14,515 nt of DNA from Sulfidibacterium sp964456625 (GTDB taxonomy: Bacteria > Bacteroidota > Bacteroidia > Bacteroidales > F082), in assembly GCA_964456625.1 (NCBI GenBank), contig CAYWBO010000071.1, forward strand, positions 1-14,515, given 5' to 3'. Of the stretch, positions 7,215-12,793 are shown piece by piece (the stretch's first letter is position 1; every line of letters begins with the position of its first letter). Under the pieces are notes generated by a model. That model did not search any database. It was not told the DNA's origin and saw only the letters and a program-made list of their open reading frames with translations. Both the position numbers and the translations under genes were made by a program.

Positions 7215-7479
7215 TCCAACATACAAGATCAGAATGCATAATGAAATTCAAAAAATTCGATCCGTTTATTTATTATTCATTGTTATTTAACTACTTACGA
7301 ATTAAACAATCCGTTTTCGTCCCATACAGGTCATTTTTACTTATATAATGAAAACAAGCAATGAAACCGTTTGCAGAGCCTAACCCCCTGTCAAAGAAAA
7401 ATTTACTTTTTTGGAAATTTCAGGAAAATTTTGATGTTTTTTTGGTGAATTTTTCCATGACCAAAGAAAAATAAACGTT

Positions 7480-7497
7480 CATTTTATGCATAAAATG
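7480..7497. promoter_or_regulatory. 18-bp perfect palindrome upstream of unit A
   Basis: CATTTTATGCATAAAATG is a perfect palindrome. Its core TTATGCATAA recurs partially at 7233-7241 nearer the promoter. Block B has a decayed counterpart (CATTTC-N5-GAAATG, 11515-11531) at the matching distance. It may be a distal operator. The 7215-7611 stretch otherwise holds no gene that I can support. Confidence 0.45.
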
Positions 7498-7602
7498 TCC
7501 CCAACCATCTGATTCAGCACAAAATTCTCAACCTGTTCCGGGTCATGCTTTTTTCCCTTCCGGATCCCTCAAACTTCACCCGCCACAATTTTCAGCGACA
7601 AC

Positions 7603-7638
7603 AAAAACAAACAGGCCGCCCCGAATCAGGGCGGCCTG
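7603..7638 (-). terminator. Intrinsic terminator of the amt2 operon
   Basis: A perfect 10-bp GC-rich stem CAGGCCGCCC / GGGCGGCCTG (7612-7621 with 7629-7638) with a 7-nt loop is followed on the minus strand by TTTGTTTTTG. It lies about 70 nt past the amt2 stop. Confidence 0.88.
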
Positions 7639-7655
7639 AAACTCTAAAACTAAAA
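7639..7655 (-). other. amt2 3' UTR segment complementary to the PII-1 start region
   Basis: The minus-strand RNA reads TTTTAGTTTTAGAGTTT, directly abutting the 5' side of the amt2 terminator stem. It is a perfect 17-nt complement of 6801-6817. A single-stranded U-rich seed next to a strong terminator is the usual form of a 3' UTR-derived regulatory RNA, but no experimental evidence is available here. Confidence 0.5.
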
Positions 7656-7706
7656 ATACAACCGGTGACAGATGATTCTCAGATTAACCTGAAACCGGCG
7701 TATGCT

Positions 7707-9251
7707 TTAATAGGACAGTGGCGTTTCAGCATTTTTGTCCATCTTGATGCCGGCATAACCTTCCATACCCATTTCAGGCACATCCAGTCCTTCCAGTTCA
7801 TCCTTGGCATTTACTCTCAGCCCGATCGTGACATCAATGATTTTGAAGACAACCCAGCCCAGGGCACCGATCACGACGATATTGGTGACGCCACCGATTA
7901 CCTGAGCAATAAACTGTCCGCCATCACCATAGAAAAGACCCCTGACGGCGCCATCGACACCATTCCAGCCTGCACCGTAAGTGCCGTCGGCAAATAACCC
8001 TAACGACAACACGCCCCAGAGACCATTCACACCGTGTACTGCCACAGCACCTACCGGGTCGTCAATTTTAAGTTTTCTCTCAATAAAGAATGCGGCTTCA
8101 ATGACCAGCACTCCCGAGATCAAACCGATCAAAGCAGCTGACTGTACGTTTACGAAAGCGCTGGGAGCGGTGATGGCAACCAAACCTGCCAACATACCGT
8201 TGATCATCATGGAAGGATCCGGTTTTTTGGTCTTGAACCACCACATGTACAGCATGGATGCCAAAGCACCGGTAGCGGATGCGATCATGGTGTTTACAGC
8301 CACAACGCTGATTCGCAGATCTTCACCTGCCAGTGTGGATCCGGGGTTAAATCCGAACCAGCCGAATGCCAGGATAAAGCATCCGATGATCGCCATGGGG
8401 ATGTTGTGTCCCGGGATGGCGTTGGACGAGCCGTCTTTATTGTATTTTCCGAGACGGGGGCCGATCATTTTGGCGCCCACAAGAGCCAGTACGCCGCCGG
8501 TCATGTGCACCACGGAAGATCCGGCAAAATCCACATCGCCATGTCCCAATCCGAAGTTGGTTCCCAGCTGAGCCAGCCATCCGCCGCCCCAGACCCAGTT
8601 ACCGAAGATGGGATAAATCAGGGCTCCCACCAAAATCCCGTAAACGGCAAACGAAGAGAACTTCCATCTTTCGGCCATGGATCCCGTGGGAATGGTAGCG
8701 GTGGTATCCATAAATACCATCTGGAAAAGGAAGAGTCCGAACACCCCCACATCGTAAGTGCCGCTCAGGAAGAATCCCTTCAGTCCGAATAAGCCGAAAC
8801 TATGGCCGAACAAGTTGATGGATATTTCGTGAGACAGCCCGCTGAACCCGCCAAGCGTGCCCAGCGGCCCTATGCCTCCGAACATGATAGCGAAACCGCT
8901 GATAAAGAACCCCAGCATCCCCAGGGCATATACCATCATGTTCATCGACATGGTATGTGCCACGTTTTTCGCGCGGGTCAGCCCTGATTCCACCATGGCA
9001 AAACCTGCCTGCATGAACATGACCAAAAATCCAGTGATCAGCACCCACATCATGTTGATGGCAATTTTGTTGTGTCCTGCCTGGTCACCAATTTCATACA
9101 GGGTGGGATGTCCCGGATTTGCGGCCGTTACATCACTGATTGTTCCTGTCTTGTCCCCGGTCGGATCGGGAGTAGTTCCTGCAAATGCAGCATAGCTTGT
9201 TCCAAATAATGTTACTGCCATGAGCAACGTTATCAATAAATATTTTTTCAT
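7707..9251 (-). CDS. amt: Ammonium transporter Amt2
   Basis: A 514-aa Amt-family channel of a different subtype from Amt1. It begins with a signal peptide (MKKYLLITLLMAVTLFGTSYAAFAG) and an approximately 35-residue Gly/Pro/Thr-rich periplasmic lead. Family residues: ESGLTRAKN (88-96), D241 and twin histidines H249 and H406, WFGFNPGST (298-306), and a C-terminal tail ELEGLDVPEMGMEGYA where the usual HGE is replaced by MEG. A good Shine-Dalgarno (AGGAG, 9 nt from the ATG) supports the start at 9251, unlike most genes here. It follows PII-2 by 34 bp, so PII-2 is the probable gating partner. It is the last gene of unit B and ends in a strong terminator. Confidence 0.96.
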   Translation of the reverse strand: MKKYLLITLLMAVTLFGTSYAAFAGTTPDPTGDKTGTISDVTAANPGHPTLYEIGDQAGHNKIAINMMWVLITGFLVMFMQAGFAMVESGLTRAKNVAHTMSMNMMVYALGMLGFFISGFAIMFGGIGPLGTLGGFSGLSHEISINLFGHSFGLFGLKGFFLSGTYDVGVFGLFLFQMVFMDTTATIPTGSMAERWKFSSFAVYGILVGALIYPIFGNWVWGGGWLAQLGTNFGLGHGDVDFAGSSVVHMTGGVLALVGAKMIGPRLGKYNKDGSSNAIPGHNIPMAIIGCFILAFGWFGFNPGSTLAGEDLRISVVAVNTMIASATGALASMLYMWWFKTKKPDPSMMINGMLAGLVAITAPSAFVNVQSAALIGLISGVLVIEAAFFIERKLKIDDPVGAVAVHGVNGLWGVLSLGLFADGTYGAGWNGVDGAVRGLFYGDGGQFIAQVIGGVTNIVVIGALGWVVFKIIDVTIGLRVNAKDELEGLDVPEMGMEGYAGIKMDKNAETPLSY

Positions 9252-9285
9252 TTTTATATACTCCTATTTTTTATTGTTATTCTCT

Positions 9286-9633
9286 TTATTTCTTGTTGTA
9301 TAGTGATGTGTCTCCTCTTTCGGAGTTTCTGATCCGATAAGAATCGATCACATCCGATATAAAGATCTTACCGTCTCCGATGACCCCTGTCTGGGCCGCA
9401 TCGAGTATGGCATCCACTGTTTTTTGCAAATTGATGTCCCGAACAACAATAGTGAGTAACTGCCGTGGAATAAAGCTCGTATCATAGACGGTTCCACGAT
9501 ACGAATGTTCCTCGACTTCGTTCCCGACACCGGTTACATCCCAGTATGAGAAGAAATCAATACCTGCTTCGCGTAAAGCCTGTTTAACTTCCCCGAATTT
9601 GGAGGTGCGAATAATTGCTTCAATTTTTTTCAT
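9286..9633 (-). CDS. glnK: PII-family nitrogen regulator PII-2 (GlnK type)
   Basis: A 115-aa PII protein with TGVIGDGKIF and a C-terminal RIRNSE. Unlike PII-1 and PII-3 it keeps a tyrosine at the modification position (YRGTVY, Y50, aligning with E. coli Y51 after a one-residue T-loop deletion). The Q39 ligand position is E39 in the sequence GVGNEV. The T-loop differs strongly from PII-1, suiting a different Amt partner. It lies 34 bp before amt2 and is probably cotranscribed with it. An upstream hairpin (9669-9689) separates it from the barrel-protein gene. No Shine-Dalgarno is seen, and the region before the ATG is very A-rich. Confidence 0.95.
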   Translation of the reverse strand: MKKIEAIIRTSKFGEVKQALREAGIDFFSYWDVTGVGNEVEEHSYRGTVYDTSFIPRQLLTIVVRDINLQKTVDAILDAAQTGVIGDGKIFISDVIDSYRIRNSERGDTSLYNKK

Positions 9634-9668
9634 GTTTTTTTGTTTTTTAATGAATACGAGTATTTTAA

Positions 9669-9689
9669 CCCATCCCTTGAGGGGATGGG
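9669..9689 (-). terminator. Intercistronic hairpin between barrel protein and PII-2
   Basis: CCCATCCC pairs with GGGATGGG (8 bp, 5-nt loop). Only a weak TTAAAA follows on the minus strand, so partial termination or an RNA-processing/stability barrier is more likely than full termination. Confidence 0.45.
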
Positions 9690-9704
9690 ATGTTGTTTTA
9701 TTTT

Positions 9705-10394
9705 CTACAGGGAGAACCCTACCACCATAAACATTTGTTTTTTGTTGGGGTTTACAATGACCTGTCCGGTAACGGGAATCGAGAATTTGCTTGTTACCTG
9801 GATTGTTTTCGAGGTACCGACACCTAGATTACAGATGTCAAAATTGTGATTGACCGTATACCATCCGTTGCCCGCGCCCAGAAACAGATTGAACTTGGTA
9901 AAATTGTAGGTGGCCTGCAAATAGGTATCTCCTCCCTGACTGCCGGCTCCGGCACGAGAATCGTTCAAGACATAGTTTGCAGAGAGAGACAGATTTTTGA
10001 TACTGTATCCCAGGTTCAGCTCATAGGCAAAGCTGGAAGCCGTGTCGGACACTTTTGAAATATCTCCTTCATAATAATAGGCTGTAAGCCCAAGGCTTAA
10101 GCCCATTTTGAAATTAAAGGAAAGATATGGGTCCGTTTCGTAATAGGGGCCGCCCCCCGGTACGACTGTTCCGTAAGATCCCCAAACGCCCAGGGAAAAA
10201 ATACCTGCATTCATTGCTACCGTCGGCTGAATGGAAGGACCTGCGAACTTGGTACCACGCCATACATAGCTACTGTAGATATCAGCGCCGGCAGTAAATG
10301 AAACCTTATCGGTATTCTGTGCCTTTGCGGTATTGCTTAGTGACAACACTGCCAGTGTCATCCCAACTAATATTAATTTACTTATGTTTTTCAT
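9705..10394 (-). CDS. Outer-membrane beta-barrel protein, TorF/Gcw_chp-like putative porin
   Basis: A 229-aa protein with a clear signal peptide (MKNISKLILVGMTLAVLSL...AKA, cleavage near residue 23). The mature part starts with DIYSSYVWRGTKF, resembling the SDYV-x-RG start of Gcw_chp/TorF-type putative porins, and continues as alternating amphipathic strands (LSLGLTAYYYEGD, LSLSANYVLND, FNLFLGAGNGWY). The start at 10394 is preferred because the in-frame ATG at 10451 adds 19 hydrophilic residues before the signal. It sits inside the ammonium operon between PII-3 and PII-2, suggesting a role in nitrogen-compound passage through the outer membrane. That role is inference, since no substrate is known for the family. 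The 100-bp gap before it contains a small AT-rich hairpin (10452-10472). Confidence 0.75.
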   Translation of the reverse strand: MKNISKLILVGMTLAVLSLSNTAKAQNTDKVSFTAGADIYSSYVWRGTKFAGPSIQPTVAMNAGIFSLGVWGSYGTVVPGGGPYYETDPYLSFNFKMGLSLGLTAYYYEGDISKVSDTASSFAYELNLGYSIKNLSLSANYVLNDSRAGAGSQGGDTYLQATYNFTKFNLFLGAGNGWYTVNHNFDICNLGVGTSKTIQVTSKFSIPVTGQVIVNPNKKQMFMVVGFSL

Positions 10395-10494
10395 TTTATA
10401 ATCTTTTATGGTCGGTTCATGTTCAGCAAGCATAAGCGCTCCGCTTTTCATGATTTAACCGGTTTTTAAATCGGATTGGTTTACTGATGATCCT

Positions 10495-10833
10495 TTACTT
10501 GAAAAGGGCTTTCGGACCCTTTTTGCCCGTGCGGATGCTCCAGGCTCTTTCGATCGTAGAGATGAAGATATTCCCATCACCCTTTTCTCCGGTTCGCGCT
10601 GCCATGATGGCATCCACAGCTATATCCTGGTTTTCATCGCGAACCACAATACAAAGCATTTGTCTTTGGAGGTAGTTGGAGTGAAACACCTGTCCCCTAA
10701 CAATCTGGTCCCTGGTAGATTTACCAAGGCTCGTCATATCCCAGTAGGAAAGCCATTCAATCCCGGCTTCACACAAAGCCTTTTTGACGTCTTCGAACCT
10801 GGACTCCCGAATAATAGCTTCAACTTTTTTCAT
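10495..10833 (-). CDS. Divergent PII-family protein PII-3
   Basis: A 112-aa PII homologue close to PII-1 (same GLG/SLG-KST T-loop start, VRGQVFHS), so it lacks the modifiable tyrosine (F50) and has S39 for Q39. It also carries changes in the nucleotide/2-oxoglutarate site: GDGNIF instead of GDGKIF (E. coli K90), SIRTG where RIRTG is usual (E. coli R101), and a one-codon deletion before AARTG. The C-terminal tail is short and basic. It is first in unit B, not beside an Amt of its own, and appears to be a duplicate of the block A PII. It may form heterotrimers, act as a ligand-insensitive variant, or be decaying. The reading frame is intact. Confidence 0.9.
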   Translation of the reverse strand: MKKVEAIIRESRFEDVKKALCEAGIEWLSYWDMTSLGKSTRDQIVRGQVFHSNYLQRQMLCIVVRDENQDIAVDAIMAARTGEKGDGNIFISTIERAWSIRTGKKGPKALFK

Positions 10834-10850
10834 AGGGCAAGAATTATGTA

Positions 10851-10887
10851 AAACAAAAAAGGCTTATGGGTATTCCCATAAGCCTTT
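10851..10887 (-). terminator. Intrinsic terminator of attenuator B, upstream of PII-3
   Basis: A perfect 13-bp stem AAAGGCTTATGGG / CCCATAAGCCTTT (10858-10870 with 10875-10887) with a 4-nt loop is followed by TTTTTTGTTT on the minus strand, about 18 nt before the PII-3 ATG. It is almost identical to terminator A. The A copy's one U.G pair is a Watson-Crick pair here, so the stem is preserved. Confidence 0.85.
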
Positions 10888-10905
10888 ATATATTTAAATA
10901 TCTTC

Positions 10906-10912
10906 TATGGAA
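10906..10912 (-). promoter_or_regulatory. Candidate antiterminator segment of attenuator B
   Basis: TTCCATA on the minus strand, 5 nt after the leader B stop, pairs with TATGGGA of the terminator 5' arm (10880-10874) using one G.U pair. A flanking G.U makes it 8 bp. Relative to copy A (TCCCATA) the C-to-T change keeps pairing through the wobble. Confidence 0.55.
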
Positions 10913-10917
10913 ATAAC

Positions 10918-11166
10918 CTAAGTCACTCTGTTTTGTTGTTGTTGATTGGATTGTTGTTGGTTGAATTGATTATTCAATACACTGTTTACCATGGCCAACT
11001 GTAATGACACAATCTGTCCATTAGCGGCATTTGTTTTTACAGAAGAGATAAAAAGTGCAGAGAAGAATCCTTTGGCAGGAAAACGAAATAAGAGACTCTT
11101 GCCTGCGAAGGCAGAAACCTTTTCTCTTAATATGTCTGAAAACAGATTTTTCATTTTCATCATCAT
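10918..11166 (-). CDS. Leader B: Gln/Asn-rich small ORF upstream of PII-3-amt2 unit
   Basis: An 82-aa ORF from the ATG at 11166, chosen because AGGA lies 8 nt upstream. Other in-frame ATGs follow at 11163, 11160 and 11154. I do not recognise a named family. It is paralogous to leader A: SAFAGKSLLFRFP in the middle, then SLQLAMVNSVLNNQ, and a tail NNQFNQQQSNQQQQN plus RVT with 8 Gln (all CAA) and 5 Asn in 15 codons. It ends 30 nt before the terminator stem. The inferred role is the same as for leader A, a translation sensor controlling read-through into PII-3 and the genes behind it. Confidence 0.7.
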   Translation of the reverse strand: MMMKMKNLFSDILREKVSAFAGKSLLFRFPAKGFFSALFISSVKTNAANGQIVSLQLAMVNSVLNNQFNQQQSNQQQQNRVT

Positions 11167-11219
11167 TTCAATTTTCCTGGTCGATGTTTATACGGAAAGA
11201 ATGTCCACATCGAACAAGC

Positions 11220-11249
11220 CAAATGTATAAATTTCCTTTTCCGTCCAAA
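11220..11249 (-). promoter_or_regulatory. Promoter of unit B (leader B-PII-3-porin-PII-2-amt2)
   Basis: TTTG at 11249-11246, an 18-bp spacer and TACATTTG at 11227-11220 match the Bacteroidota consensus. Start inferred near 11213, about 47 nt before leader B. The spacer resembles promoter A (GGAAAAGGAAATT). An AATGCATAA site lies at 11269-11277, 42 bp upstream of the -7 box. Confidence 0.65.
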
Positions 11250-11541
11250 TCCGGAATGCAAGCAAAAAATGCATAAAGAAATTCACAAGTCTCAATATAT
11301 TCATGTTTATTAATACTGAAAATCAGTATTTTATAAATAAAAAACTGATACAATCCAATATTTACGCTTTTTTACTGAAAAAATTAAAACAGGTAATAAT
11401 AACGTTTGCAGAGCTTTAGAAAAGGAGGAAGAAAATTTTCCCTTTTTAGCAATTTTGGAGAAATTTTATGCGTTTTTTGGCAAATTTTTCCATCAGAAAA
11501 GAAAAAATGACAGGCATTTCATGTCGAAATGAGGGATGAAT

Positions 11542-11576
11542 AATAAAAATCAGGATGAAATCTTTCGATTTTTATT
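11542..11576 (-). terminator. AT-rich hairpin at the prfB stop
   Basis: AATAAAAATC (11542-11551) is complementary to GATTTTTATT (11567-11576), 10 bp with a 15-nt loop, overlapping the prfB stop codon. The stem is AT-only apart from one pair, so terminator function is uncertain. Confidence 0.3.
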
Positions 11577-12667
11577 CTTTATTACCCCCAAACTCCATCA
11601 GGTAGGATTTGATGAAATCATCCAGTTCTCCGTCCAGAACTGCCTGTGTGTTGGAGGATTCGTAACCGGTCCGTAAGTCTTTCACCAATTTATAGGGATG
11701 GAGCACATAGGACCGGATCTGAGAACCCCACTCAATTTTCTTTTTGTTTCCTTCGATTTCTGCCTGGGCTTCCTGTTTCTTACGTAACTCGATCTCATAC
11801 AGCTGAGACTTCAGCATGCGCATGGCTTTATCACGGTTCTGCAGCTGCGAACGGGTTTCCTGGCATTCGATTACCAGTCCTGAAGGGGCATGTCTTAATC
11901 GTACGGCCGTTTCCACTTTGTTCACATTCTGACCTCCAGGGCCGCTGCTGCGGAACGTATCCCAGGTGATATCCGCCGGATTGACGTTGATTTCGATACT
12001 GTCGTCCACCACCGGATAAACATACACGGATGCAAAAGAAGTATGACGGCGGTTGGCAGAATCATAAGGTGAGAGCCGCACCAGCCGGTGCACGCCGTTT
12101 TCTCCTTTCAGAAAACCGAACGCAAACTCCCCTTCGAATTCCAGCGAAACCGATTTGATCCCGGCAACGTCACCTTCCTGAAAATCAAGCTCTTTTACTT
12201 TGAAATTTTTCCGCTCGCCATAGCGGATGTACATCCGCATCAGCATTTCTGCCCAGTCCTGACTCTCAGTCCCTCCGGCACCGGGATTGATCTTCAGGAT
12301 GGCATTGAGGTTATCTTCCTCCCTACCCAGCATCTGGAAAAACTCCAGATCTTCAATTTTTTTTACCGTTTCATCAAACTGAGCATCCAGTTCTTCCTGC
12401 ACACCCTCTCCTTCTTCATAAAATTCAGCCAGAATGGCGGTGTCATTCAGTGCCGATTCCACTTCCCGGTATTTTTCGGTCCATTGTTTCTTTTCCTGAA
12501 TTTGTTTCAACAGGGTTTCCGCTGCTTTGGGGTCGTCCCAGAAATCCGGGGCCTGGGTTTTCTCTTCCTCTTCTTCAATTTCCATGATCCTGCGATCAAC
12601 GTCAAAGATACCTCCTCAGGGCCAATAGTCTTTCCGACAGGCCCTTCATTGCTTCTGCTGTGTACAT
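11572..12667 (-). CDS. prfB: Peptide chain release factor 2 with programmed +1 frameshift
   Basis: RF2 releases peptides at UGA and UAA. The frame-0 start is the ATG at 12667. After 21 codons (ending LALRRYL) it meets TGA at 12604-12602. Reading continues in the +1 frame after skipping T12604: CTT-T-GAC, giving DVDRRIMEIEEEEE. The site has the full autoregulatory signal, AGGAGG, one codon (TAT), CTT, TGA, C, as in E. coli. Total product about 364 aa, normal for RF2. Motifs: GGQ (244-246) for peptidyl hydrolysis, and SPY (199-201) at the stop-codon recognition tripeptide, where proteobacterial RF2 has SPF. Calling the gene from the later in-frame ATG at 12585 would lose the N-terminus and the regulation. 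A -7-like TACTTTTG lies at 12695-12688. Confidence 0.95.
12602..12619 (-). promoter_or_regulatory. RF2 programmed frameshift site
   Basis: The minus strand reads AGGAGG TAT CTT TGA followed by C. The internal Shine-Dalgarno-like AGGAGG and slippery CTT before the poorly terminated TGA-C make low RF2 favour a +1 shift, an autoregulatory loop conserved across many bacteria. Confidence 0.92.
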
Positions 12668-12687
12668 TTATTTCGGTTTTGTTTTTG

Positions 12688-12695
12688 CAAAAGTA
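12688..12695 (-). promoter_or_regulatory. Candidate -7 element for prfB
   Basis: TACTTTTG matches TAnnTTTG exactly and lies 21 bp before the prfB ATG. No clear -33 box is seen. Confidence 0.4.
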
Positions 12696-12793
12696 ATAAG
12701 AATGAGCAGAATTCGCCGATTCCTTTGGAACGATTATTGAGAGATGTAGCTTAATTTTGTTTTGATATTTACAATTGTCATTTTTTGACTGCC

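Larger units (their letters stand above)
6433..7497 (-). repeat. Paralogous block A (upstream region, promoter, leader, attenuator, PII-1)
   Basis: This corresponds in order and spacing to block B at 10495-11531. Shared landmarks: the palindromic site about 305 bp above the -7 box, CGTTTGCAGAGC exactly 176 bp above it, the AATGCATAA site at 41 versus 42 bp, the promoter, the Gln-rich leader, an almost identical terminator and a PII gene. No transposase or terminal repeats flank it, so it looks like an ordinary segmental duplication. Confidence 0.75.
10495..11531 (-). repeat. Paralogous block B (upstream region, promoter, leader, attenuator, PII-3)
   Basis: Counterpart of block A, with landmark distances above the -7 box matching within a base or two (41/42, 176/176, about 305/304). 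The gene-free stretch 11250-11541 holds only this conserved upstream region, including CGTTTGCAGAGC at 11403-11414 and a decayed palindrome at 11515-11531. It is A/T-rich, and no ORF in it is credible. Confidence 0.7.

Noticed and set aside
7148..7348. 66-codon plus-strand ORF in the gap above unit A
   Set aside because: It overlaps the promoter of leader A on the other strand, has no counterpart in block B and shows no recognisable domain.
6801..7655. The 17-nt complementarity as an intramolecular or cis structure
   Set aside because: The amt2 terminator lies between the two sites, so a single RNA would contain both only after read-through. A trans interaction is the only likely functional reading.
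7981..8571. 196-codon plus-strand ORF over amt2
   Set aside because: It is the antisense shadow of a well-conserved transporter gene, and its composition (Pro/Ala/Thr-rich) is an artefact of the opposite frame.
6433..11531. Blocks A and B as a transposon or composite mobile element
   Set aside because: No transposase, terminal inverted repeats or target-site duplications are visible at the block edges. Divergence and conserved spacing fit an old segmental duplication.
11572..12585. prfB starting at the ATG at 12585
   Set aside because: The upstream in-phase frameshift signal and RF2-like N-terminus (LALRRYL-DVDRR) show that translation begins at 12667.
12088..12696. 202-codon plus-strand ORF over prfB
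   Set aside because: It is antisense to RF2 and its Phe-rich content comes from complementing Glu/Lys-rich coiled-coil codons.
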